A stretch of DNA of 40,419 nt from Rhodospirillales bacterium (GCA_028818855.1 JAPPMY010000023.1:1-40419); one strand, 5' to 3'; counted from the stretch's first letter, positions 17,033 through 26,081 are shown. Notes: generated from the sequence alone by a model not told the origin. Program-made: numbers and translations.

Positions 17033-17836
17033 ATGAAGCTCACGGCCGAACAGCACGAGACCCTGGACCGCGAGGGTTTTCTCTTTCTGTCGGATCTCTT
17101 CTCGGCCGAGGAGACCGCGGTGCTTCGCGCGGCGCTGCCGGCGATCTTCGCCCGCACGGGGCCCGAGATCGTGCGCGAGCTGAGCGGCGCCGTGCGCACC
17201 GCCTTCGGCGTTCACACCTACAGCGACATCTACTGGCGGCTCTCCCGCCATCCGCGCCTGGTGGAGCCCGCGATGCAGGTCCTCGGCGGGCCCGTCTACA
17301 TTCACCAGTTCAAGGTGAACGCCAAGGCCGCCTTCGACGGCGACGTGTGGCAGTGGCACCAGGACTACGGCACGTGGTCGCGCGACGACCTGATGCCGGA
17401 GCCCCATGCCATGAACCTCGCCGTCTACCTCGACCCGGTGAACGAGTTCAACGGCCCGCTGATGTTCATCCCCCGCTCCCACCGGCGCGGGCGGATCGAG
17501 GCCGGGCACGACCTCGAGACCACGAGCTACCCGCTCTGGACCATCGACAACGAGACCATCGAGACGCTGGTGGCGGAGGGCGGGATCGTCGCGCCCAAGG
17601 GCGAGCCTGGCGCTGCGCTGCTTTTCCACTGCAACCTGGTGCATGGCTCTGCGCCCAACATGTCGCCCTGGGGGCGGCGCGCGGTCTATTTCTCGGCCAA
17701 CCGGGTGGACAACGCGATCCGCCGCTTCCAGCGGCCCGAGTACATCGCGCACCGGGACTTCACGCCGGTCGAGCCGCTCGGCGACGACTGCCTCCTGGTG
17801 GGAACCGAACATACCGCCGGCGCGGCCGCCCAATAG
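17033..17836 (+). CDS. PhyH/EctD-like Fe(II)/2-oxoglutarate dioxygenase
   Basis: A 267-residue 2-oxoglutarate-dependent oxygenase. The stretch QWHQDYGTWSRDDLMP holds the HxD pair (H109, D111) and resembles the signature of ectoine hydroxylases (WHSDFETWH.EDGMP type). The distal motif is NLVHGSAPNMSPWGRR (H204, R215/R216). IHQFKVNAKAAFDGD before the HxD is also EctD-like. The ATG at 17033 has GGGGAGCGG close upstream. No ectABC genes are nearby, so I do not call ectoine hydroxylase; a related small polar substrate is more prudent. It sits between two EamA transporter genes on the same strand, suggesting that its substrate or product crosses the membrane. Confidence 0.92.
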   Translation: MKLTAEQHETLDREGFLFLSDLFSAEETAVLRAALPAIFARTGPEIVRELSGAVRTAFGVHTYSDIYWRLSRHPRLVEPAMQVLGGPVYIHQFKVNAKAAFDGDVWQWHQDYGTWSRDDLMPEPHAMNLAVYLDPVNEFNGPLMFIPRSHRRGRIEAGHDLETTSYPLWTIDNETIETLVAEGGIVAPKGEPGAALLFHCNLVHGSAPNMSPWGRRAVYFSANRVDNAIRRFQRPEYIAHRDFTPVEPLGDDCLLVGTEHTAGAAAQ

Positions 17837-17864
17837 TCCTGTAGCTCCCTGATCTTCAAGCCCG

Positions 17865-18782
17865 ATGGGGCGACGCGGGCCGCTTTCTCTCCCGATCTTC
17901 CTGCTGTTCACCATCGGGGCGGTCTATCCGCTCATCTTCACGATGAACAAGATCGCGGTGGATGCCGGAACGCCGCCGCTCGCCTTCACCTTCTGGCAGA
18001 CCCTCGGCGCCGCGGTCCTGCTGCTGATCCTCGCCGCCTGGCGGCGCGCGCTCCCGCGGCTGGAGGCCCGGCACCTCAAGGCCTATTTCGTGCTGGGGCT
18101 CTTCGGCATTGCCGCGCCGGTCGCGCTGATGACCTGGCTCGCGCCGAAGCTGCCGACGGGCATCCTCTCGATGGTGGTGATCCTGTCGCCCCCGATCACC
18201 TACCTGATCGCGCTCACGCTCCGGCTGGAGCGGATCCGTGCGCTCAGCCTGATCGGCGTGCTGTGCGGGGTGGGCGGCATCCTGCTGATGACGATCCCCA
18301 CGTTCTCGCTGCCGGAGCCCGGCATGGTGGTCTGGTTCCTGCTGGCCCTGCTGGCGCCCGCCTGCTTCGCGCTGACCAACAACCTTGCGGCCCTGATCGA
18401 CCCGCCGGAGACGCCGGTGCTGACGTTCGCGAGCGGCATCGTGACGGCGGCGGCGATCATGCTGGCACCGGTGATGATCGGGCTCGGCGAGGCCTACGTG
18501 GTGCCGGGGCCGGATACCGTCGCGGACCTCGCGATCCTCGGCGCCGCCGGCGTCACCATCACCATGTACATCACGTTCCTCATCATCGTCCGCGCGGCCG
18601 GCCCGGTGTTCTTCTCGCAGTTCAACTACGTGGTCGTGGTGGCGGGCCTCGGCTGGGGCATCCTCTTCTTCAGCGAGCGCCACAGCGCGTACGTCTGGGC
18701 CGCCGCCGTCCTGATGCTGGCGGGCGTTGCGCTCCTGATCCACGCGGCCCGGCGCCAGCCGGTAGCGCCGGCCGAGCCCTAG
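17865..18782 (+). CDS. EamA/DMT family transporter
   Basis: A 305-residue multipass inner-membrane protein with about ten hydrophobic segments, paralogous to the transporter at 16040. The two share the APKxPxGxL segment at the end of the first repeat, and here the second repeat ends with AAGPVFFSQFNYVVVVAGLGWGILFFSE. It starts at ATG 17865, 28 bases after the dioxygenase stop, with no strong ribosome-binding site. It ends the forward block; the convergent gap to 19155 follows. Substrate and direction are unknown. Confidence 0.92.
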   Translation: MGRRGPLSLPIFLLFTIGAVYPLIFTMNKIAVDAGTPPLAFTFWQTLGAAVLLLILAAWRRALPRLEARHLKAYFVLGLFGIAAPVALMTWLAPKLPTGILSMVVILSPPITYLIALTLRLERIRALSLIGVLCGVGGILLMTIPTFSLPEPGMVVWFLLALLAPACFALTNNLAALIDPPETPVLTFASGIVTAAAIMLAPVMIGLGEAYVVPGPDTVADLAILGAAGVTITMYITFLIIVRAAGPVFFSQFNYVVVVAGLGWGILFFSERHSAYVWAAAVLMLAGVALLIHAARRQPVAPAEP

Positions 18783-19155
18783 GACGCGCGGCACGCTCCG
18801 GCGCACCCCGGTTCCCCGGACCATGGTGCGGTGCAGCGGGGCGGGCGATCGTGCGATCGTCGCGCCATGTGGCGGACGGAAGGTTGCGCGTGTCCGGGTG
18901 GCCCGGAGCGAGCGCGGTCGAAGGAGACGGGAGGGGGAAATTCTCGCCCGGCAGGCTCTCGCGCGGCCGGGAGCGGCGCCGGCGCTACGCGCGTCGCTTC
19001 GCCCAGTGGTCGCTTTGAACCGCTATGGGCCGGAATGGGCCACTATGTGCCGCTTCCCTTGGGCCATTTTGGACCACTATGTGCCACTATGTGCCATTAT
19101 AGGCCGGTATAGACCGGTATAGGCCGCTTGAAATTAAGGCTTCCGGGTCACCGCG
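18783..19155. other. Convergent intergenic gap (373 bp)
   Basis: No convincing gene. Overlapping short frames here lack conserved features and run into the neighbouring ends. The 5' part is G+C-rich and holds two adjacent copies of the 8-mer GCGATCGT (18845-18852 and 18853-18860). The 3' part turns abruptly A+T-richer and consists of the decamer array at 19024-19127. I see no intrinsic terminator with a T-tract. Confidence 0.7.
19024..19127. repeat. Ten-copy degenerate decamer array, consensus TATGKGCCRS
   Basis: Ten units of 10 bp stand head to tail, starting at 19024, 19034, 19044, 19058, 19068, 19078, 19088, 19098, 19108 and 19118, with one 4-base insertion (19054-19057). Examples are TATGGGCCGG, AATGGGCCAC, TATGTGCCAC, TATAGGCCGG and TATAGACCGG. 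All ten units keep a CC at positions 7-8, eight keep GCC at 6-8, and seven begin with TAT. The array ends 28 bases before the stop of the gene on the minus strand. Confidence 0.85.
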
Positions 19156-20157
19156 TCAGGCGACCGCCACCACCTTGCCGGTGGTCGCCGATTCGTGCGC
19201 GGCGAGCACGGTCCGCACGACCTCCATCGCCTCCTCCGGCCTGATGACCGAAGGCGGCGTGCCGTCTGCGATGCAGCGGGCGAAGTAGGACCATTCGTCC
19301 CGCAGCGCGCCGCCCGTGACGCCGTGCAGCTCAGGCCAGTAGGTCGTGTCGGGGCTCAGGAAGCCCTCTTTCGAGGCGACGCCAATGTTGGGGAAGGTGT
19401 CCTGAATCTGGATGAAGCCTTCGGTGCCGATCACCGACATGCGCTCGTCGAGCTCGAAGGGCGAGGTGTCGGGCATGCACCAGGCGCCCTCGTACATCGC
19501 GGTCGCGCCGCTTTCGAAGCGATACATCACGTGAGACAGATCGTCGTACGCCTGCCCCAGCGTGTTGACCGTCTGCGCGTAGGTGCTCACAACGTGCGAG
19601 CCGGCGAGCCAGCGCATCATGTCCGTGTCGTGGGAGCACGTGTGCAGGATGGGGCCGATGCTCGCGAGCTGCTCGATGACCCACCGCGCCGGCACGTTGC
19701 GGCGCGCATTGATCGCCACCACCTTGCCGATGCGGCCCGCGTCGATCTCGCGCTTGGCCGAGATGTAGCGCGGGTTGAAGCGGCAGACGTGACCCACCAT
19801 CAGGAAGGCCTTCGCCGCGCGCGCGGCATCGCACATGCGCCGGCAATCCTCCACCGACGACGCCATCGGCTTTTCGACCAGGACGTGCTTGCCGGCCGCC
19901 AATGCTGCGAGCGTGGGCTCGGCGTGATGGTCCCAGGGTGTCACGACGGCCAGCGCATCGATCGCCGGATCGTCGACGAGCTCGCGGTAGTCCGTGCAGG
20001 TGCGCGCCACGCCGTGCTCCCGCGCCATCTCCGCCAGGCGCGCCTCCGACGCATCGCAAATTGCCGCAAGCTCCAGCTCGGGGTGGCCGGCGATGACCCG
20101 GCAATGCACCGTTCCGAACCAGCCGACGCCGATCACGCCAACCCGTAGCTTCTCCAT
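19156..20157 (-). CDS. Gfo/Idh/MocA family oxidoreductase
   Basis: A 333-residue NAD(P)-dependent oxidoreductase of the Gfo/Idh/MocA family, which acts on sugars, inositols or related polyols. The N-terminal Rossmann fold has GVIGVGWFG (residues 7-15), and HVLVEKPMASS (91-101) holds the family EKP motif with the catalytic lysine. SHDTDMMRWLAG is the typical H-D-x-x-R helix. The ATG at 20157 follows GACGGAG. A long in-frame extension towards 21396 is antisense-like sequence over DUF3179 and is rejected. The DUF3179 gene lies upstream on the same strand across 185 bases, so co-transcription is possible but not obvious. The stop codon is at the edge of the decamer-array gap. Confidence 0.93.
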   Translation of the reverse strand: MEKLRVGVIGVGWFGTVHCRVIAGHPELELAAICDASEARLAEMAREHGVARTCTDYRELVDDPAIDALAVVTPWDHHAEPTLAALAAGKHVLVEKPMASSVEDCRRMCDAARAAKAFLMVGHVCRFNPRYISAKREIDAGRIGKVVAINARRNVPARWVIEQLASIGPILHTCSHDTDMMRWLAGSHVVSTYAQTVNTLGQAYDDLSHVMYRFESGATAMYEGAWCMPDTSPFELDERMSVIGTEGFIQIQDTFPNIGVASKEGFLSPDTTYWPELHGVTGGALRDEWSYFARCIADGTPPSVIRPEEAMEVVRTVLAAHESATTGKVVAVA

Positions 20158-20342
20158 TGACCGATCTCCGTCCTCTTTCTCTCGATCCACTCGCGCCGAA
20201 GCCGGGCACCGCATTCGCCCCGCGGGCCCCGGTCGGCGCGCAGACGCTAGTGCGCCTCGCCCGCCGGGGCAACGTCGGGAGCGCCGCATTCGCGGCGGGC
20301 CGCGTCCGCCGCCCGCTGCGTGTCCGTCGAATCGGGCGCGCG

Positions 20343-21713
20343 CTACTGTACCAGCCGGGTGTTGGGGAACGCGGCGTGCCAGCCGAACCAGAACGCCCGC
20401 TGCGCCGGGAGGCGGCGGAGCACATGGCCGTCCTCGGCGGTGAGCGCGTGCTCGTCCATGGTCCAGACCATGCCGGATGCGTCCTCGACGCGCCGGTCGC
20501 CGTCGTAGCGGGTGAACGTCACGTCCTCGCTCGCATAGGCGCGGTTCGCGCCCGACGGATCGGTGAGCACCACCAGCGCCGTGCCTTCGATCGCATCGTG
20601 ATGAACCGGGGTCCGGGAGAGGAACGCGGCCGAGATGGCGAGCGGCGCCTCGGGGTGGCGGGCGAGCAGCAGCGTGAGCACCTCGTCCTTGTTCTTCAGC
20701 CGGGAGTCGAGGACCGGGATCTGGAACATCAGCGCGTCGGTCGCGAAGTAGTCGCGGTAGGCCGCCCCCTCGGAATAGTCGCGCCGGTAGCCGGTATCGA
20801 GCGAGAGCACGCGGGTGCCGGGGTGGCGCCTGCGCCACTCGCCCCAGGTGGTCGTCACCACGCTCCCGCGCTCCAGCACGATGCCCTGGCCCACGAGCGG
20901 CCCGACGACCGGCGTGCCCCGCATCGTGCTCCAGAGCGACTGTGTGGCCTCGTCGTACATGAGCTTGTTGGAACGGTAGAGGAAGCCGCTGGTGCCGAGC
21001 CGGTGACGGACGCCGTCGTGCTCGGTGCGGTAGAGGATCACGGTGCCGCAGAGCGTGCAGTACACGCCTGCGACCGGCACGCCGCCGACGGTGTCGACGA
21101 ACATCTCGTGCCAGGCGAGGATGCGCTTCGGATAGGCGCGGGCGTCGCCGTTGACGGAGATGCCGAACACGATGTGGTCGTCCTCGATGTAGCCGGCGTC
21201 TTCGGCGGCCAGCATCGCCGGGTTGCGAAGCGGCGGGATGCCATCCTGCCGCACGCCGCCCCAGACGATCTCGTCGAGCCGGATGAGCGCCTCGCCGGCC
21301 GTGTCGAAGTAGGCCGAGAAGCGCGGGTCGATGAGGCTGTAGAGCGCGCTCTTGAAGGCGCCATAGCGCGGGTGCCGCGCCTCGGGCGCGGTCCACATCG
21401 CGCGTTGCCAGGCGTCGAGGTCGCGGCCGGACCCGGCGCCGGCCTGCCGCTCCATGATTCGCGCCAGGGCGCCGGAGACCTGCGGACTGCGGGTGAGGCG
21501 GATCACCTCGAGGGCCATCGGCAGGAATGAGGGCTCCCAGTGCGTCTCGATCAGCTCGGCGGCGCGCGCCGTGTCGCCCGCGTCGCCTGCGAGCAGGGTC
21601 AGGAACGCCCGGGTGACGGCGCGGTCGGTGATCTCCGCCCGGGCGTCGCCGGCGGTCGCCGCCAGCATCAGCACGATGCCGAGCGCGATGACGAGGGAGC
21701 GCATGGAAGGCAT
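20343..21713 (-). CDS. Exported DUF3179 domain protein
   Basis: A protein of about 456 residues with an N-terminal signal peptide (MRSLVIALGIVLMLAATAG, likely cut after ARA near residue 26), so it is exported to the periplasm. The DUF3179 domain is evident: IRLDEIVWGGVRQDGIPPL, then VFGISVNGDARAYPKRIL, AWHEMFVD and VYCTLCGTVILY with the CxxC pair. The function of DUF3179 is not established; the conserved His and Cys could bind metal. The start is uncertain: ATGs at 21740, 21713 and 21704 are all in frame and none has a good ribosome-binding site. The 21713 and 21704 starts leave a standard signal peptide. Confidence 0.88.
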   Translation of the reverse strand: MPSMRSLVIALGIVLMLAATAGDARAEITDRAVTRAFLTLLAGDAGDTARAAELIETHWEPSFLPMALEVIRLTRSPQVSGALARIMERQAGAGSGRDLDAWQRAMWTAPEARHPRYGAFKSALYSLIDPRFSAYFDTAGEALIRLDEIVWGGVRQDGIPPLRNPAMLAAEDAGYIEDDHIVFGISVNGDARAYPKRILAWHEMFVDTVGGVPVAGVYCTLCGTVILYRTEHDGVRHRLGTSGFLYRSNKLMYDEATQSLWSTMRGTPVVGPLVGQGIVLERGSVVTTTWGEWRRRHPGTRVLSLDTGYRRDYSEGAAYRDYFATDALMFQIPVLDSRLKNKDEVLTLLLARHPEAPLAISAAFLSRTPVHHDAIEGTALVVLTDPSGANRAYASEDVTFTRYDGDRRVEDASGMVWTMDEHALTAEDGHVLRRLPAQRAFWFGWHAAFPNTRLVQ

Positions 21714-21750
21714 GGAATGTCGCCTCGGCGCACCGGTCAAATCAATTCAA

Positions 21751-21789
21751 TCCGCTTGTCCGACCTTAGGGGTCCGGTCCACAAGCGGA
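21751..21789. promoter_or_regulatory. Perfect 9-bp inverted repeat in divergent gap
   Basis: TCCGCTTGT (21751-21759) and ACAAGCGGA (21781-21789) are exact inverted copies with centres 30 bp apart, about three helical turns. The outer ATCAA/TTGAT is also inverted. It lies between the divergent DUF3179 and AlkD-like genes and is a candidate operator. Function is inferred from position only. Confidence 0.4.
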
Positions 21790-21932
21790 GTTGATCGGAG
21801 TCGAAGACGGGACCTGTTGGGATCGGGAGAGTCCTCGTGTTTCATGTCGGCTCCTGCGACGACGTGGAGCGCTGCTTCGAACGTTCATTCGAGTGGGCGG
21901 TCAGCGCCCGCGCAAAGAGCCAGGAAGGAACG

Positions 21933-22706
21933 ATGACGATGACGGTTCCAGTGGCGCGACCGGGCCGGCCTGGCCGGGCGATGACCGTTCGCAGGTCCGT
22001 CATCGCCGCGCTGCGCGAAGCCGCCGACCCGGCGAGAGCACCGCAGCAACAGGCTTACATGAAGTCCGAGATGCCGTTCTTCGGCGTGGGCGTCCCGCAG
22101 TGCCGGCGCATCGCCCAAACCGTATTCAGGTCCCACCCGCTGGCGGACGCCGGCGCCTGGGAGAGGGCGATTCTCGACCTGTGGCGCCACGCCGCCCGCC
22201 GCGAGGAACGCTACGCGGCGATCGAGCTCCTGCTCTTCCAGCCCTACGTACGCTGGCTGGAGCCGGCGAGACTGCCCCTGATCGAGGAATTGGTGGTCAC
22301 CGGCGCCTGGTGGGACTACGTGGATGCGATCGCCGGAAGAGGGGTAGGGACCATGCTCGCAGCCCACCCCCGCCCGACGAAGGCCGTGCTGCGCGAATGG
22401 GCGAGGGACGACGACGTCTGGAAGCGGCGGACCGCGATACTGGCCCAGCTCAAGGCCAAGGGAGCGACGGACACGACGTTGCTGGCCGACACGATACGGC
22501 CCTCCATCGGCGAGGCGGAGTTCTTTCTGCGCAAGGGCATCGGCTGGGCGCTGCGGGAGTATTCCAAGACCGATCCGGGCTGGGTGACGGCGTTCGTCGA
22601 CGCGCATCCAGGGCTGTCGGACTTGAGCCGGCGCGAGGCGCTCAAGCACCTGGAGCGCACGAACGCGCTCGCCCGCCCGCCCTCGACAAGCAAGTCCTGT
22701 GTGTAA
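21933..22706 (+). CDS. DNA alkylation repair protein (AlkD-like)
   Basis: A 257-residue protein matching the AlkD-type DNA alkylation repair family, built of HEAT-like helical repeats that clasp damaged DNA and release N3/N7-alkyl purines. Typical segments are QQAYMKSEMPFFGVGVPQCR (residues about 40-59), RYAAIELL, EELVVTGAWWDYVDAIA and the later FFLRKGIGWALREYSK. WWDYVD and the RKGIGWALREY helix match the regions that carry the active-site Trp, Asp and Arg in AlkD. The ATG at 21933 is chosen because AGGAAGGAA precedes it. A frame extending to 21837 adds 32 non-conserved residues. It is a single gene between a divergent gap and the ftsK promoter. Confidence 0.93.
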   Translation: MTMTVPVARPGRPGRAMTVRRSVIAALREAADPARAPQQQAYMKSEMPFFGVGVPQCRRIAQTVFRSHPLADAGAWERAILDLWRHAARREERYAAIELLLFQPYVRWLEPARLPLIEELVVTGAWWDYVDAIAGRGVGTMLAAHPRPTKAVLREWARDDDVWKRRTAILAQLKAKGATDTTLLADTIRPSIGEAEFFLRKGIGWALREYSKTDPGWVTAFVDAHPGLSDLSRREALKHLERTNALARPPSTSKSCV

Positions 22707-22812
22707 GGCGTTGCTGTCCATCGGCCGGTGGAGTCGGCAGCTCCAATGCCGCCGCGGGGCTACGATTTCAGGGCGGGATCGGATGTACTTGTTTTGATCC
22801 AATTTCGGAGCT

Positions 22813-22841
22813 TTGATTTCTCCGTAGCCAAGCTATATAAC
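22813..22841 (+). promoter_or_regulatory. Sigma-70-type promoter upstream of ftsK
   Basis: TTGATT at 22813-22818 and TATAAC at 22836-22841 are separated by exactly 17 bases, within a locally A+T-rich stretch of a G+C-rich region. This places a transcript start about 40 bases before the ftsK start at 22891. It is the best promoter match I found in the window. Confidence 0.6.
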
Positions 22842-22859
22842 CCTCTGTAACATAAGAGG
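22842..22859. promoter_or_regulatory. Inverted repeat over predicted ftsK transcription start
   Basis: CCTCT (22842-22846) and AGAGG (22855-22859) are inverted with an 8-base gap. They lie directly after the -10 box, where a repressor site or a 5' hairpin would act. Short, so chance is possible. Confidence 0.3.
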
Positions 22860-22890
22860 TGTTCGATTCGATAGAGCACGCACGTCGGGG

Positions 22891-25320
22891 TTGCAGTTGG
22901 TAGCCAGCACCGCACGCGGCGCACGCACGCCGCTCCTGCCTTCAGGCTCAGGAACGTTCTTGGCCCGCCGCCTGAGCGAGTTCGCCGGGCTTGCGCTCTG
23001 CGGCCTCGCCGTCGTCGTCGGCGCGTCGCTGGCCACCTATTCGGCGGCCGACCCCTCCTTCAACAGCGCGAATGGCGCCGCGCCGGCCAATCTCATCGGC
23101 CTGCCCGGCGCCTACGGTGCGGACCTTCTGCTGCAGTGGCTCGGCATTGCCGCCGGCCTGCTACCCCTGATCCTCGCTGCCTGGGCCTGGGCTTTCCTCA
23201 GCCACCGCGGCCTCTCGCGCCGCCTGCTCCGCTTCGCGCTGGCGCCGCTATCGGTTCTGCTCACCGCCGTCGGCTGCGCGTCCCTGGGTGTGGCCGACTG
23301 GCCCGCTGCGGCGGGCGCCGGCGGGGCGGCGGGCGGCATTCTTCTGACCCAGCTCGGCAGCCTCGGTCTCGGCAGCGCCGGGATCGCCACCGCCGGTGTC
23401 GGCGCGGTCTTGCTGATCGCTGCCGCGCTCGCGCTGGTGGTCGCGCTCGGCGTGCCCTGGCGGGAATGGCGCGTGCTGTTGCGGAGCCTCTACTGGCTCC
23501 TGCGCAATGCCCTTCTCGGCGTCGTCTGGCTCGCCCGCTCGGGGCAAGTCAGAGACGGCGAACGGGTCGAGCAGGAGGATCCCGACGCCGATGGCGAGGA
23601 ACCCGCGCGCGCCCGCTGGCTGCGTCGCAGCGAACGGCCCAAGCCGACGGCGGAGCGCGGACGGCGGCGCGAGCCGAGCCTGCTGCCCCCGGCGCCGGGC
23701 CAGTTCGAGGCCGAGGAAAATCTGGCGGAGCCCACCATCGTCGAGAAGCGCAGGCGCAGGGTGAAGCCCGGCAAGCGGGAGAGGAAGGAGCGTCAGCCCG
23801 ACCTCGGCCTGGAGGAAAGCGGCGAATACGCGCTGCCTGCGCTTGCGCTGCTGGCCGATGCGGAAGGCGCCGGTGCGGGACGGAGCGTCAGCGACGAGGC
23901 GTTGCGGCAGAACGCGGAAATGCTGGTCTCCGTGCTCGAGGACTTCCGGGTCTTCGGCGAGATCACGCAGGTGAGGCCGGGGCCGGTGGTCACCCTCTAC
24001 GAGCTGGAGCCACAGCCGGGCACACGCACCTCGCGGGTGATCGGGCTGGTTGACGACATCGCGCGCTCGATGAGCGCGATCTCGGTGCGTGCCGCCACGA
24101 TCCCTGGGCGGAGCGTCATCGGCATCGAGCTCCCCAACAGCGAGCGCGAGACGGTGCTGCTGCGGGAGCTGCTGGCGAGCGCCAGCTTCGAGAACACGGG
24201 ACCCAGCCTTACGTTGGCGCTCGGCAAGGACATCGGCGGCAACCCGGTGGTCGCCGACCTTACCCGCATGCCCCACCTGCTGGTTGCCGGCACAACCGGC
24301 TCGGGCAAGTCGGTCGCCATCAACAGCATGATCCTGTCGCTCCTCTATCGGCTGCCGCCGGACCAGTGCAAGCTGATCTTGATCGACCCCAAGATGCTCG
24401 AGCTTTCGGTTTACGACGACATTCCGCACCTGCTCACGCCGGTGGTGACCGAGCCCGCGAAGGCGGTCGTCGCGCTGAAGTGGACGGTGCGGGAGATGGA
24501 GACCCGCTACAAGGCGATGTCGAAGCTCGGGGTGCGCAATATCTCCGGCTACAACAAGCGGCTCGCCGAAGCTCGCACGAAGGGCGAGCAGCTCACCTGG
24601 CGGGTCAATGTCGGCATGGACGCCGAGACCGGCGCGCCGATCCACGAGGAATTCGAGATCGACCTCACGCCGATGCCGTTCATCGTCGTCGTCGTGGACG
24701 AGATGGCCGATCTCATGCTCGTCGCCGGCAAGGATATCGAGGGCGCGGTGCAGCGGCTGGCGCAGATGGCGCGGGCTGCCGGCATCCACCTGATCATGGC
24801 CACGCAGCGGCCCTCGGTCGACGTCATCACGGGCACCATCAAGGCCAACTTCCCGACGCGCATCAGCTTCCAGGTCACATCGAAGATCGACAGCCGCACG
24901 ATCCTGGGAGAGGCCGGCGCCGAGCAGCTGCTGGGGCAGGGCGACATGCTCTATCTCGGGGCCGGCGGGCGCGTGATGCGGGTGCACGGGCCCTTCGTCA
25001 GCGACGCCGAGGTCGAGCGCGTGACCGACTTCCTGCGCGCCTCCGGGCAGCCCGACTACATCGAAGGCATCACCGAGGAGCCGGAAACCGCCGGCGCCGG
25101 GATCGACGAGGACACGGAGCAGGATCCGCTGTACGACCGGGCCGTGGCGCTCGTCGCTGCCGAGCGAAAGGCGTCCACCAGCTTCGTTCAGCGCCATCTG
25201 CAGATCGGCTACAACCGCGCCGCCCGCATCATCGAGCGGATGGAGAGCGAAGGGGTGGTCAGCCAGGCCAACCATGTCGGCAAGCGCGAGGTCCTGGTCT
25301 CCGACCACTCGGGCGGATAG
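22891..25320 (+). CDS. ftsK: DNA translocase FtsK/SpoIIIE
   Basis: An 809-residue DNA pump that moves chromosome ends through the division septum. The N-terminal part has about four membrane helices within residues 28-190. A charged, Arg/Glu-rich linker (about 210-310) leads to the motor: Walker A GTTGSGKS (467-474), Walker [12 protein letters not shown] (near 600), and [22 protein letters not shown]. The C-terminal gamma winged helix (about 740-805) recognises KOPS sites and has [20 protein letters not shown]. The start is not ATG: TTG at 22891 is preceded by GTCGGGG, and TTG 22897 is an alternative. Length is normal for alphaproteobacteria, without the long Pro/Gln linker of E. coli FtsK. 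lolA follows after 56 bases, a usual neighbour. Confidence 0.97.
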   Translation: MQLVASTARGARTPLLPSGSGTFLARRLSEFAGLALCGLAVVVGASLATYSAADPSFNSANGAAPANLIGLPGAYGADLLLQWLGIAAGLLPLILAAWAWAFLSHRGLSRRLLRFALAPLSVLLTAVGCASLGVADWPAAAGAGGAAGGILLTQLGSLGLGSAGIATAGVGAVLLIAAALALVVALGVPWREWRVLLRSLYWLLRNALLGVVWLARSGQVRDGERVEQEDPDADGEEPARARWLRRSERPKPTAERGRRREPSLLPPAPGQFEAEENLAEPTIVEKRRRRVKPGKRERKERQPDLGLEESGEYALPALALLADAEGAGAGRSVSDEALRQNAEMLVSVLEDFRVFGEITQVRPGPVVTLYELEPQPGTRTSRVIGLVDDIARSMSAISVRAATIPGRSVIGIELPNSERETVLLRELLASASFENTGPSLTLALGKDIGGNPVVADLTRMPHLLVAGTTGSGKSVAINSMILSLLYRLPPDQCKLILIDPKMLELSVYDDIPHLLTPVVTEPAKAVVALKWTVREMETRYKAMSKLGVRNISGYNKRLAEARTKGEQLTWRVNVGMDAETGAPIHEEFEIDLTPMPFIVVVVDEMADLMLVAGKDIEGAVQRLAQMARAAGIHLIMATQRPSVDVITGTIKANFPTRISFQVTSKIDSRTILGEAGAEQLLGQGDMLYLGAGGRVMRVHGPFVSDAEVERVTDFLRASGQPDYIEGITEEPETAGAGIDEDTEQDPLYDRAVALVAAERKASTSFVQRHLQIGYNRAARIIERMESEGVVSQANHVGKREVLVSDHSGG

Positions 25321-25376
25321 GCCCTCAAGCACCTGTGATTGTTCGCGCGGCCCGCGCACCTTACATTCCATACATC

Positions 25377-26036
25377 ATGCCGAAGCTGATCCGCGCTGCC
25401 GCGCTCCTCTGCCTGGCACCCGTGCTCGCCGTGTGGTTCGCCGCAGGCCAACCGGCGGAGGCCCAGGACTCTGGCGCCCTCGCCCTCGACGAGGCGGCGC
25501 AGGAATCGCTTGCCGCCGTCGAGCAGTATCTCAACGGGCTCCAGACCCTGAAGGCGGACTTCAAGCAGGTCGGGCCCGACGGCGAGCCCGCCGAGGGGGT
25601 CATCTACATGCGCAGGCCCGGTCTGCTCCGCGTGGAGTACGCGCCGCCGGTGCCGGTGCTCATCGTGGGCGACGGCCTCTGGATTCACTACCACGACATG
25701 GAGCTGGGCCAAGTCAACGACTGGTTCATTTACGAGACTCCCCTCGGCGCGCTCACGAGGGAGGTGACGCGCTTCGGCGAGGACCTGGAGGTCACGGCGT
25801 TCGCTGAGCGAGACGGGCGCATCGAGATCACCGTGGTGCACGAGGGCGACCCCCGGGGCGGAAGCCTGACCCTGGTCCTGGCCACCGACCCGCTCAGGCT
25901 GGTCAGGTGGCGGGTGATCGACGCCCAGGGGCTGGTGACCACTGTCGCCCTGCACGATATCGAGACCAATATCAGATTGCCCCGCAGGCTCTTCGTGTTC
26001 GACGATCCGCGCACCAAGCCGGCCACGAATCGCTGA
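25377..26036 (+). CDS. lolA: Outer-membrane lipoprotein carrier protein LolA
   Basis: A 219-residue periplasmic chaperone that carries lipoproteins from LolCDE to the outer membrane. It has a signal peptide (MPKLIRAAALLCLAPVLAVW, cut near AEAQ at about residue 30). The LolA fold follows: YLNGLQTLKADFKQ, RRPGLLRVEYAPP, VGDGLWIHYHDMELGQV, and the late VALHDIETNIRLP. The ATG at 25377 is the only ATG that gives the signal peptide; the long frame upstream of it is an overlap with ftsK in another phase. The position right after ftsK matches the alphaproteobacterial arrangement. The ribosome-binding site is weak. Confidence 0.92.
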   Translation: MPKLIRAAALLCLAPVLAVWFAAGQPAEAQDSGALALDEAAQESLAAVEQYLNGLQTLKADFKQVGPDGEPAEGVIYMRRPGLLRVEYAPPVPVLIVGDGLWIHYHDMELGQVNDWFIYETPLGALTREVTRFGEDLEVTAFAERDGRIEITVVHEGDPRGGSLTLVLATDPLRLVRWRVIDAQGLVTTVALHDIETNIRLPRRLFVFDDPRTKPATNR

Positions 26037-26081
26037 CCGTCAGGTGCCGCGTGGCTGCCTGCCCGCCGGGATAGGGGTCGG

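Noticed and set aside
18783..19023. Short frames in the convergent gap as small genes
   Set aside because: Three overlapping frames compete, none with a clear ribosome-binding site or recognisable protein features.
19024..19127. Decamer array as a CRISPR or coding repeat
   Set aside because: Units are 10 bp without spacers and diverge at several positions; frames through it lack a consistent start and conserved features.
20282..20297. CGCCGC-ATTC-GCGGCG hairpin downstream of DUF3179 as a terminator
   Set aside because: The 6-bp stem has no T-tract in either direction and lies 45 bases past the stop; left unassigned.
21791..22816. Alternative plus frame over the AlkD-like gene
   Set aside because: The product is Arg/Gly-rich without motifs, while the other phase gives a complete AlkD-like protein with a good ribosome-binding site.
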